In this document: positions 4,613 through 10,967 of the stretch, piece after piece
Layout: each line of letters starts with the position of its first letter
Position numbering within the stretch: the stretch's first letter is position 1
NCBI GenBank assembly: GCA_025966255.1
Contig: JAOPVG010000586.1
Location: 1 to 10,967, forward strand
Length of the DNA: 10,967 nt
Direction of reading: 5' to 3'
DNA from: Jatrophihabitans sp.
GTDB taxonomy: Bacteria > Actinomycetota > Actinomycetes > Mycobacteriales > Jatrophihabitantaceae
Notes under the pieces: model-generated
Database searches by the model: none
What the model was told of the DNA's origin: nothing
Seen by the model: only the letters and a program-made list of their open reading frames with translations
Translations under genes and position numbers: made by a program

Positions 4613-6142
4613 CTAAGCCTTTCGTAGGTCGGGCACGCCCGTGGTCAGCCCGTAGGCACAATTGCGCGAATTGCCGAGCAGGATGCCGCCGGCCGTGCGC
4701 AGCACCCAGCCGAGGGCGACCGCGAACAGCAGGCCGCCGAGGATCATCAGCCGAGGTATGGCGCCAAGAGCGGGCAGATTGAACCCGGCCGGCTGGATGG
4801 CGGTCGGCGTAGTGCCGCCGGCGCCACCGGTCGCGGGCGTGTTGCCCGTCCCGGTGCCGGTGCCGCCGGTCCCGCCGGTCGCGCCACCGGTCCCGCCGGT
4901 GCCAGCACCGGTCCCGCCGGTCGCGCCACCCGTCCCGCCGGTGTTCGTGCCGCCCCCGGTGTTCCCGCCGGGCAGGCCGCCGCCGGTGTACGCGGGCGCC
5001 GCCGTGGCGGACGTCATGACGTCACCGATCTCGAACACGATCCTCGGTCCGAGACCCAGCAGCGGGCCGACCTGGCTGCCCAGCTTCGGGATCTTCCCAA
5101 TGAGATCGGCCAGCGGCCCGACGATGCCGCCGAGGTTGAGCGCGGTCTTCAGCGGCTGCGTGTCGATGCTGAGGATCAGCCCCTTGGCCGTGAACGAGCC
5201 GTCGGCGCCGGACACCACTCGCTTGGTCTTCAAGTACTCGATGGAGATGCCGAGCTTTTCGAGCAGGCTCGTCGCGGCCGCGGGAATCCCCGGCAGCTTC
5301 ACAGTCGTGCCGGCGATCTGCAGTCCCTTGTCGTCCAGGCCGAGGTTGATGCCGGCGACCTTGATGCTGCCGATCGTCGCGGCTCCGCTGGAGACGGCCT
5401 TCTTACCGTCGCTGACGGACTTGGAGGTGACGTCGAAACCGCCGAGCGTGATCAGTCCGCCGAGCAGCTTGGTCTCGGAGATGTGCGCGTGCGCCGTGGT
5501 GGTGACCGAGTTCTTGCCGAGCACGACCTCGCTCTCGCTCTTCACGTTCTGCACGGTGGCGAGCCCGGCCAGCGTCTTGGAGACCGGAACCGGCAGATCG
5601 GGCGTCGGCTTCGCGTTCGTCGTCGTACCGCCGAGCTGGCCGAGGCCTTTGCCGAGACCGCCGAGCAGATTGGTCGACGGCCCGGCAATGCCAAGACCGG
5701 TGACCGTCGCCTTGGTCGACGTGTCACTGCTCGAGGTCGTCATGCCGTTGCCGTCGGTGAGCTGGATGGTGTTCGTGGCCGGCGAGTCGGCCGTGGCCGG
5801 GGTGCGGGAGTTGGCCTGGACGGGATACTTCGCGGCAGTGCCGCCGACGAGCTGCCCGAAGCCGTCGCCGATGACGTCGCCCGGCCACAGGTAGCTCGCC
5901 GTGGCGCGGGAGACCGGCCCGGTGTCAGTGGTCGATTTCGTATAGCCGATCGACCCGTCGATCTGAGGTGTGCTGGGGATCGGGATCGTCGGTTCGTAGA
6001 TCTGGACGCGGATCGGCTGGGCCTGGGCGACACCGCTGTAACCGCCGAGCGATGTGTCGCCCGATGCGGGGCCGGGCCACATGAGCGTGACGACCACCGC
6101 GCTGCCGACCACCCCAATGGTCCGCTTCGTCTGTCGTTTCAC
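4613..6142 (-). CDS. Secreted, C-terminally anchored surface protein with Gly/Thr-rich stalk
   Basis: This 509-aa exported protein has a signal peptide at residues 1-28 (basic MKRQTKR, hydrophobic VVGSAVVVTLMW, cleavage probably near ASG|DT). It has a large ectodomain (~29-386) rich in Gly, Thr, Ser and Lys with repeated LGGL/GLG turns. A low-complexity Gly/Thr stalk (~387-447) leads to a C-terminal membrane span (~464-484) and a short basic tail ending DLRKA. It resembles actinobacterial proteins annotated as choice-of-anchor P family, from memory; no enzymatic motif is visible. The start is GTG at 6142, overlapping the livF stop as GTGA, with GGAGGAG 4 bases upstream. Its place inside a HAAT-type ABC operon suggests a role at the cell surface in capturing or handing over the substrate, but this is inference. 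Confidence 0.85.
   Translation of the reverse strand: MKRQTKRTIGVVGSAVVVTLMWPGPASGDTSLGGYSGVAQAQPIRVQIYEPTIPIPSTPQIDGSIGYTKSTTDTGPVSRATASYLWPGDVIGDGFGQLVGGTAAKYPVQANSRTPATADSPATNTIQLTDGNGMTTSSSDTSTKATVTGLGIAGPSTNLLGGLGKGLGQLGGTTTNAKPTPDLPVPVSKTLAGLATVQNVKSESEVVLGKNSVTTTAHAHISETKLLGGLITLGGFDVTSKSVSDGKKAVSSGAATIGSIKVAGINLGLDDKGLQIAGTTVKLPGIPAAATSLLEKLGISIEYLKTKRVVSGADGSFTAKGLILSIDTQPLKTALNLGGIVGPLADLIGKIPKLGSQVGPLLGLGPRIVFEIGDVMTSATAAPAYTGGGLPGGNTGGGTNTGGTGGATGGTGAGTGGTGGATGGTGGTGTGTGNTPATGGAGGTTPTAIQPAGFNLPALGAIPRLMILGGLLFAVALGWVLRTAGGILLGNSRNCAYGLTTGVPDLRKA
4866..4943 (-). repeat. 42-bp-period direct repeat in the Gly/Thr stalk
   Basis: Bases 4866-4901 recur at 4908-4943 with one mismatch (4889/4931), a period of 42 bases or 14 codons. 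It encodes the Gly-Thr-Gly-Gly-Ala stalk of the anchored protein. Shorter GGTGGx units flank it on both sides, so the region is probably prone to in-frame length change. Confidence 0.75.
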
Positions 6143-6876
6143 GCTGCTCCTCCGAAGTACAACTCGTTGAGCTTGCTCTCGATCTCGCCCGGCTCGCCGG
6201 TCTCGACGATGCGGCCACCCTGCATGACGGCCGCATAATCAGACACCCGCAGTGCGCTGCTGGCGAATTGCTCGACGACAAGGATCGACACGCCCGCCTC
6301 CGCGATCTCGGCCACGCTGTCGTAAAGGCTTTCGACGATCAGCGGGGCCAGCCCCATGGACAGCTCGTCGAGCAGCAGCAGGGCGGGGTCCGAGGCCAGG
6401 GCTCGCGCCAGCGAGAGCATCTGCTGTTCGCCGCCCGACAGGCTGCCGGCCAACTGCCGCCGGCGTTCCTTCAGCCGAGGGAAGCGGGCGTACGCGTTGG
6501 TCAGGATCTTCTCCACCGGCTGACCGGAGTAGGAAGACAGCCAGAGATTCTCTTCCACGGTCAGGTTGGGGAACACGCCGCGGCCTTCCGGCACCATCGT
6601 CAACCCGGCCCGGGTGAGCTGATCCGGGGTCGCGTTGCTGATGTGCACGCCGGACAGGTGCACGTCACCCGACGTGGACGGCATCAGCCCACTGAGCACA
6701 CGCAGCAAGGTGGTCTTGCCCGCACCGTTGGCCCCGAGCAGCGCCATGACCGCGCCACGCGGGACGAGTAGGTCGACTCCGCGCAGGACCTCGATGCGGC
6801 CGTACGCGGCGTGGAGGTCGATGAGCTCGAGGATCGGCGGAGTACCGATCGGGGCGGGACCCTGATATTCGGTCAT
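6139..6876 (-). CDS. livF: ABC transporter ATPase, LivF type
   Basis: This is one of the two nucleotide-binding subunits of a branched-chain-amino-acid-type (HAAT) importer, 245 aa. Visible motifs: Walker A GANGAGKT (48-55), signature LSGGEQQ (146-152), Walker B LLLLDE (166-171) followed by LSMGLAP. At the switch position is VEQ (Q203) rather than His, which is usual for LivF. The TMVPEGRGVFPNLTVEENL stretch (~93-111) is a LivF hallmark. The N-terminus carries a ~15-residue extension before the ILELIDLHAAYG start of the domain. It is preceded by GAGGG about 7 bases before the ATG and overlaps the upstream mini-ORF by ATGA. It overlaps the anchored protein gene by GTGA. Its consensus signature contrasts with the altered one in the partner LivG. 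Confidence 0.95.
   Translation of the reverse strand: MTEYQGPAPIGTPPILELIDLHAAYGRIEVLRGVDLLVPRGAVMALLGANGAGKTTLLRVLSGLMPSTSGDVHLSGVHISNATPDQLTRAGLTMVPEGRGVFPNLTVEENLWLSSYSGQPVEKILTNAYARFPRLKERRRQLAGSLSGGEQQMLSLARALASDPALLLLDELSMGLAPLIVESLYDSVAEIAEAGVSILVVEQFASSALRVSDYAAVMQGGRIVETGEPGEIESKLNELYFGGAA
6147..6153 (-). promoter_or_regulatory. Ribosome binding site for the anchored surface protein
   Basis: GGAGGAG inside the last codons of livF, 4 bases before the GTG start at 6142. It supports a GTG start that overlaps the livF stop. Confidence 0.75.
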
Positions 6877-6950
6877 CGGGCGCCCTCGCTGCTCTCGGGA
6901 GGGGGCTTCGCGGCCCGGTTCGTCCCATTCACTCGCTGATGCTCGCTCAT
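6873..6950 (-). CDS. 25-codon mini-ORF bridging livG and livF (MIRU-like)
   Basis: This open frame fits exactly between the two ATPase genes. Its ATG (6950-6948) overlaps the livG stop as ATGA, and its TGA (6875-6873) overlaps the livF ATG as ATGA. The peptide begins MSEHQRVNGTNRA and is polar and basic with a PPP run; no domain is recognised. This layout matches what is described for mycobacterial interspersed repetitive units (MIRU): short elements with a small ORF inserted at an ATGA stop/start overlap in an operon. Distance between the two ATGA copies is 74 bases. The first third of the + strand version has iterated ctcgctgatg-like units. It could equally be a chance spacer frame, or may serve to carry ribosomes from livG to livF. 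Expression as a stable peptide is doubtful. Confidence 0.4.
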   Translation of the reverse strand: MSEHQRVNGTNRAAKPPPESSEGAR

Positions 6951-7789
6951 CGTCGCTCAGTCTCCACGGCGGGGAGCGTCATCGTCGTCTCACTCGCCGA
7001 GTGGGCGCCGATGATCGCGGTCGCCTCGGCCGCCACGTCGTCCGGAATGGGGATGCCGGCGGCGTCGGAGAAGCCGAGGTAGGCCGCCTGGACCGCGCGA
7101 TTGCCCCGGATCTCGGCCGCGGTGCCGGTGGCGATCACCTTGCCGAATTCGAGCACATGGATGAGGTCGCACACGCCCATCACGAGATCCATGTCGTGCT
7201 CGACCATCAGGATCGCGCAGCCATCGGCGGCCAACTGCTGCAGCAGTTTGCCGAAGCCCTTCGTCTCGGCCTCGTCCAGCCCCGACGACGGCTCGTCAAG
7301 AAGCAGCAACTTGGGCTCGATGGCCAGCGCGCGGGCCATCTCGAGCAGCCGGGCGACACCGGTGGGCACCGAGTCAGCGCGATGATCGACGTAGCGGCGC
7401 AGCCCGACGACCTCAATGAGCTCGTCGACCTTCGGATCCTTGCGGAAGCTGAACCAGTTCCGTGCCCCGGCATGGATCTCACGGGCGACCTGAATGTTCT
7501 CGCGCACGGTCAACGAACCGAAGGCCTCGAGGCGTTGGAACGTGCGGCCCATCCCCATCTTGGCGCGGTGGTTGACCGTCGCCTTGGTGACGTCGTCGTT
7601 CTTGAATCGCACGTGACCGCTCGTCGGCGACTGCAATCCGGTGATGACGTTGAACAACGTTGTCTTGCCCGCGCCGTTCGGGCCGATCAGTCCGGTGATC
7701 GTGCCGAGGTCGACCGAGAGCGAAGCGTCGTTGACGGCCGTGATGCCGCCGAACCTGACGGTCACCCTCGTCACCTCAAGCAACGCCAT
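6947..7789 (-). CDS. livG: ABC transporter ATPase, LivG type, with altered signature
   Basis: This is the second nucleotide-binding subunit of the HAAT importer, 280 aa. Visible motifs: Walker A GPNGAGKT (36-43), Q-loop TFQ (Q85) in the LivG-typical GMGRTFQRLEAF, Walker B LLLLDEPSSGLD (161-172), and switch VEHDMDLVM (H198). The C-loop is not LSGGQ or LSYGxQ: the position reads VPTGVARLLEMARAL (141-155), so the Ser and Gln of the signature are missing. The C-terminus extends ~35 residues past the usual AYLG end with a Thr/Ala-rich tail. The ATG at 7789 has AGGTGG 6-7 bases upstream and lies 14 bases inside the permease gene, so translation is coupled. LivF supplies a normal C-loop, so one ATP site of the heterodimer may be degenerate. 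Confidence 0.95.
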   Translation of the reverse strand: MALLEVTRVTVRFGGITAVNDASLSVDLGTITGLIGPNGAGKTTLFNVITGLQSPTSGHVRFKNDDVTKATVNHRAKMGMGRTFQRLEAFGSLTVRENIQVAREIHAGARNWFSFRKDPKVDELIEVVGLRRYVDHRADSVPTGVARLLEMARALAIEPKLLLLDEPSSGLDEAETKGFGKLLQQLAADGCAILMVEHDMDLVMGVCDLIHVLEFGKVIATGTAAEIRGNRAVQAAYLGFSDAAGIPIPDDVAAEATAIIGAHSASETTMTLPAVETERR

Positions 7790-9728
7790 GACCGGCCACC
7801 TGCGCTTCCGGCACGGATTCCGCCTCGGCCGCGGGCGCCGGCGGCCCGGCCGTCAGGGCGCGCAACCGGGGCGGCAGCGGCAGGTGCGGCTCGAGCTGCC
7901 GCAGTCCCTTGAAGAGCACGTTGACCAAGCCGTTCGGGTCACGTCCGAGCAGGATGGCGCCGACCCCGATCACGAGGAACACCAGGCCCGACAAGGACGG
8001 GATCGTCGCCTGGATGACCGGCAGCAGCATCAGCAGCAGGCCGCCCAGGAACGCACCGGATACCGACGTCACCCCCGCGACCACGGCAACGAGGAGCAGC
8101 GGCAGGCTCTGCAACGTCGCAAACGCGACCGGCGTCACCGTGCCTTGCAGGCCGGCGAGCAGGGCGCCCGCGAGGCCGGCCATGCCCGCCGATGCGCTGA
8201 ACACCGCCACCCGGAACCAGCGCTGGTTGAGGCCGAGTGTCCCGCACGCCGCCGGGCTGTCACGTAGTGCGATCAGCAGGCGTCCGACCGGCCCGCGGCG
8301 CAGCACGAGCAGCCCGGCGCCCATCAGGAGGAAGACCAACAGCATGAGAACGACGTAGCTGCGGGTGTTGTTGAAGTTGTAGCCGAGCAGGGACACCCGC
8401 TGGGCCTGCAGGGTGCCGCCGAAGCCGAAGAGGAAGTCGGCCTGGAAGACCAGCTTGTCCATCAACTGGCCGAAGGCCAGCGTCGCCAGCGCGAGATACA
8501 GACCGGTCAACCGCAGCACGGGCAGCGAGACGAGCGCACCGATGGCCGCGGAGATCAGCACCGCGAACAGAATGGCGAGCGGTGAGGTGGTGTCCATCTT
8601 CGCCACCACCGCCGCGCCCACCCCGACGAACGTGAACTGGGCCAGCGATACGTAGCCGCCGTAGCCGGTGAGCAGCACGAGCGACAGCATGACCATCGCG
8701 TACGCCACCCCGATGCCGAGCCGCAGCATGTTCGTGGGATCGAGGAACGGCATCACGATCAGGCAGACGACGAGCAGCCCGATGGCACTCACGAGGGTGC
8801 GCTGCCGGGTCGGCACGTTGGCGGCCAGGATGCCCTTGACCTGGCCGACGCGGAGCCGGACCTGGGGTACGAAGATCAGGATCGCGAAGAGCATGAACGT
8901 CGGCAGCGAGCTCTGCAGTCCGGTCTGGATCAGCGGCCCGCCGTGGATGTAGCCGGGGAAGTACGCCGAAGCCAGGCCGAGCACGATGGCACCGGCGTAG
9001 GTCAGCGGCAGACTGCTCAGGCGGCCGAGCATTGCGGCCGCGAAGGCGCTGATGACCAGGAACGTGAGGGTGTAGTAGTCCAGGCCGGTGTAGGACACGA
9101 GCAGGATGCCGGCGAGGGCGGCGAGTTGCGATCCGATCGCCCAGCTGAGCATCGACACCCGGTTCGCGTTCGCCCCGAAGAGTTCGAGCAACTCCTTGTT
9201 GTCCACGGCCGCGCGCATCGCGGTGCCTGTGCGGGTGCGGTTGAGCAACATGTACAGCGCGGCGGCGACGATCGCCGACAGCACGATCGTGATCACGTAG
9301 TGGTAGCTCACCCGCACGCCGAACAGCGGGAACGAGTCGTAACCGAAGAAGTAGTCGATGTTGCGGGGTTTGTCGGCCGGCCAGAACTGCTGGGCGAGGC
9401 CGACGAGGAACACGAACAGGCCGACAGTCACGACGAGGCTGACGCTGACCGGCGCGTCACCGAGGCCACGCATCACGACGCGTTCGAGCACGATCCCGAA
9501 CAGCGGCGCAATCACGAACAGCACCAGCACCAGCGACAGCCACGTCGGCAGCCCGCTGCCGATGTGCAGCTGCCAGTAGATGAACGCCATCACCATGCTC
9601 GTCGCGCCGTGCGCGAGGTTGAACACGCGCGTCGTCGCGTAGGTCAGGACCAGTCCCGATGCGGCAATGGCATACGCCGCCCCCAGGAAGAGTCCCTGGA
9701 CGGTGAAGGAGACGAAGTCACTGAGCAC
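7776..9728 (-). CDS. Fused LivH-LivM permease of a HAAT ABC importer
   Basis: This is a single 650-aa polytopic protein carrying both membrane subunits of a branched-chain-amino-acid-type importer. Residues 1-~295 are LivH-like: the motif LVLTYATTRVFNLAHGA is at 27-43 and a coupling loop for the ATPases (GTAMRAAVDNKELLELFGANANRV) is near 168-191. Residues ~310-600 are LivM-like: LLTGYGGYVSLAQFTFVGVGAA is at 352-373 and the second coupling loop (GRLLIALRDSPAACGTLGL) is near 482-500. A ~15-residue basic linker joins the halves. A Pro/Ala-rich cytoplasmic tail follows (~615-650). In E. coli LivH and LivM are separate; such fusions are common in actinobacteria. The start is GTG at 9728, 1 base after the stop of the binding-protein gene. 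No strong ribosome binding site is seen, so it probably relies on coupling. The substrate cannot be read from the sequence. Confidence 0.94.
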   Translation of the reverse strand: MLSDFVSFTVQGLFLGAAYAIAASGLVLTYATTRVFNLAHGATSMVMAFIYWQLHIGSGLPTWLSLVLVLFVIAPLFGIVLERVVMRGLGDAPVSVSLVVTVGLFVFLVGLAQQFWPADKPRNIDYFFGYDSFPLFGVRVSYHYVITIVLSAIVAAALYMLLNRTRTGTAMRAAVDNKELLELFGANANRVSMLSWAIGSQLAALAGILLVSYTGLDYYTLTFLVISAFAAAMLGRLSSLPLTYAGAIVLGLASAYFPGYIHGGPLIQTGLQSSLPTFMLFAILIFVPQVRLRVGQVKGILAANVPTRQRTLVSAIGLLVVCLIVMPFLDPTNMLRLGIGVAYAMVMLSLVLLTGYGGYVSLAQFTFVGVGAAVVAKMDTTSPLAILFAVLISAAIGALVSLPVLRLTGLYLALATLAFGQLMDKLVFQADFLFGFGGTLQAQRVSLLGYNFNNTRSYVVLMLLVFLLMGAGLLVLRRGPVGRLLIALRDSPAACGTLGLNQRWFRVAVFSASAGMAGLAGALLAGLQGTVTPVAFATLQSLPLLLVAVVAGVTSVSGAFLGGLLLMLLPVIQATIPSLSGLVFLVIGVGAILLGRDPNGLVNVLFKGLRQLEPHLPLPPRLRALTAGPPAPAAEAESVPEAQVAGHGVA

Positions 9729-9729
9729 G

Positions 9730-10967
9730 TCAGCCGCCCACTCCGCTGTTGACCGTGGTGCCGCAGGTGTACGGGTAGGGCGTCTTGCGGACCCACTTTC
9801 CGTTGGTCAGCTGGATCACCGACAGACACTTCGGGGTGTGCTTCCCGGCGATGTCCTGTGGCGGCACCATGTTTCCGTTGGTGAAGTTGTGCACGCCCTT
9901 GATCGCCGAGAGCAGGCTCGAGCGCGTGAGCTTCCCGCCGAGCTGCACGGCCAGTTGGGTGAACAGCGCAGCGGCTGACCACGCGTACGTGCCGAAGAAC
10001 GTGGGCACGCCCCCCGAGGTGCGGCCGAGCCAGGCGATGTAGGTGGCCAGCTGCGGGTTGCGGTTCTGCTCCTCGTACAGCGGCCCGGCGTCGAACACGT
10101 AGGTGTCGTCAACGGCCTTCCCCGTGGCGACGTAGTTGGCGTCGTAACCGGTCGGGTCCATGACGAAGATCGGGTGGTAGTTCTGCCGGAACATCTCGCT
10201 CTTGAGCTTCTGCGCGTATTGGTAGGCGCCGAGGTACTGGACGTACTTGATGCCGTCGCTCTTGAGCTGGGTGACGTAGTTGTTGTAGTTCGGCACCGAC
10301 GTCACGTCGATTGCGATCTTGTCCTTGAAGTTGAAGCCCTGCCGCTGCTCCCCGGCGATGAAGCTCCTCGCGTTCAGGCTCGACGCTCCGGCATTCAAGT
10401 ACACGAACCCAGCGTTCTTGTACGCATCCTTGCTCAGGGACTTGAAGTAGTTGAACGGCGCCGTCGGAATCTCGTTGACGACAACCGAGTTCGCACCGAA
10501 GCTGACCGGCGACTTCTGCCGCGCGGTCTCGGTGGCTGCGGCTCGCAGATCCGGAATGCCGCAACCGGCCACCGTGTTCGCGCCGCCGGCGTCGAAGGCG
10601 CCCATCGAGCCGACCATTGCGAACGAGTTGCCGCACGCGGTCGTCGCGGCCTGCTGGTCGCCGCTCTCACTGGTGCCGCTGTCGAGACTGGTCAACTTCA
10701 GCTTGCGTCCGCAGATGCTCGACGAGGAGTTGAAGTAGGCGAGATAGGCAGTGACCGCCGCCTGCGCCGACTTGAACAGTCCGGGAACCGGGCCGCTCAG
10801 GTCCGAGGCGTTCGCGATCGTGATCGTGGAGTTGGTGATGCCGGTGCCGTTCTTGAAGCCCTTGCAGCTGCCAACCTTGATGCCCTTGGTCGCGCTGCCG
10901 CCTCCGCTGGACCCGCCACCGCCACTCCCCGACCCGCCGCCACCCGACCCGCCGCCGGTGCCGCCCG
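9730..10967 (-). CDS. HAAT-type substrate-binding protein, 5' end outside window
   Basis: This is the extracytoplasmic type-1 periplasmic-binding-fold receptor of the importer. About 412 codons are visible and the frame runs off the right edge. The part nearest the edge (about 10890-10967) encodes a Gly/Ser-rich linker, as expected just after a lipoprotein signal, which must lie outside. The first beta-strand follows (TNSTITIANASDLSGPVPGL), then the canonical FKSAQAAVTAYLAYFNSSSSICGRKL helix-turn and the FAMVGSMGAFDAGG region. Six cysteines are visible in the mature part (in SCKGF, ICGRK, ACGNS, GCGIP, KCLSV, TCGTT), enough for three disulfides; E. coli LIV-binding protein has one. The ligand is unknown; members of this family bind amino acids, amides, aromatic compounds or lipid-like molecules. 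An in-frame TTG at 10695 is internal and not the start. Confidence 0.92.
   Translation of the reverse strand, partial: GGTGGGSGGGGSGSGGGGSSGGGSATKGIKVGSCKGFKNGTGITNSTITIANASDLSGPVPGLFKSAQAAVTAYLAYFNSSSSICGRKLKLTSLDSGTSESGDQQAATTACGNSFAMVGSMGAFDAGGANTVAGCGIPDLRAAATETARQKSPVSFGANSVVVNEIPTAPFNYFKSLSKDAYKNAGFVYLNAGASSLNARSFIAGEQRQGFNFKDKIAIDVTSVPNYNNYVTQLKSDGIKYVQYLGAYQYAQKLKSEMFRQNYHPIFVMDPTGYDANYVATGKAVDDTYVFDAGPLYEEQNRNPQLATYIAWLGRTSGGVPTFFGTYAWSAAALFTQLAVQLGGKLTRSSLLSAIKGVHNFTNGNMVPPQDIAGKHTPKCLSVIQLTNGKWVRKTPYPYTCGTTVNSGVGG

Noticed and set aside
3744..4661. 305-codon - strand frame overlapping the SDR and two-TM genes
   Set aside because: It reads both real genes out of frame, and its Arg/Pro-rich product has no recognisable fold.
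4662..5894. 410-codon + strand open frame, Pro/Val-rich
   Set aside because: It is the reverse-strand shadow of the Gly/Thr stalk and ectodomain of the anchored protein. The Pro-Val runs come from the repeat, and no start signal is seen.
7001..7912. 303-codon + strand frame opposite livG
   Set aside because: Antisense to a clear ATPase gene; the His/Asp/Arg-rich composition is typical of a shadow frame.
8943..9752. 269-codon + strand frame opposite the permease
   Set aside because: Rich in His, Glu, Gln and Arg, which is the complement of a hydrophobic membrane protein; no domain.
9730..10695. TTG at 10695 as the start of the binding-protein gene
   Set aside because: Codons further upstream encode the first conserved beta-strand and helix of the fold, so this TTG is an internal Leu codon.

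Overview
The window comes from a GC-rich actinobacterium. The evidence is a pup–prcB–prcA proteasome locus, heavy G/C at third codon positions, frequent GTG/TTG starts, and an SDR that closely recalls mycobacterial Rv2002 (3-alpha,20-beta-hydroxysteroid dehydrogenase). The genus cannot be fixed from this stretch.

Layout. The left edge carries the 3' part of a secreted-type Rieske [2Fe-2S] protein on the + strand (1-395). It ends 3 bases from the tail of prcA on the - strand. Next come the core 20S proteasome genes on the - strand: pup (2449-2655), a 307-base spacer (2142-2448), prcB with a TTG start (1296-2141), and prcA (399-1265). A VOC/glyoxalase-fold gene (2752-3189, +) diverges from pup across a 96-base region holding a perfect 17-bp palindrome. 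An SDR dehydrogenase (3211-3978, -) converges on the VOC gene. No dop, pafA or mpa/arc gene is adjacent to the proteasome genes here.

The right two thirds is one - strand operon, read from the right edge: a branched-chain-amino-acid-type (HAAT) substrate-binding protein (cut by the window edge), a fused LivH-LivM permease, a LivG-type ATPase, a 25-codon mini-ORF joined to both neighbours by ATGA overlaps, a LivF-type ATPase, a secreted membrane-anchored protein with a Gly/Thr-rich stalk, and a two-TM membrane protein ending in a zinc-ribbon-like HxxxC...CxxC motif. Every junction is an overlap, abutment or 1-base gap, so the products probably act together. The SDR follows after 73 bases and may belong to the same unit. 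An SDR of the hydroxysteroid type raises the possibility that the imported substrate is lipid- or steroid-like rather than an amino acid; that is inference.

The points most worth a second look are the MIRU-like mini-ORF between livG and livF, the two extra surface/membrane proteins built into the transporter operon, the degenerate ABC signature of the LivG subunit, the hexapeptide-repeat acidic tail of PrcA, and the palindromic operator candidate between pup and the VOC gene. No tRNA, rRNA, CRISPR array, insertion sequence or convincing intrinsic terminator was seen.
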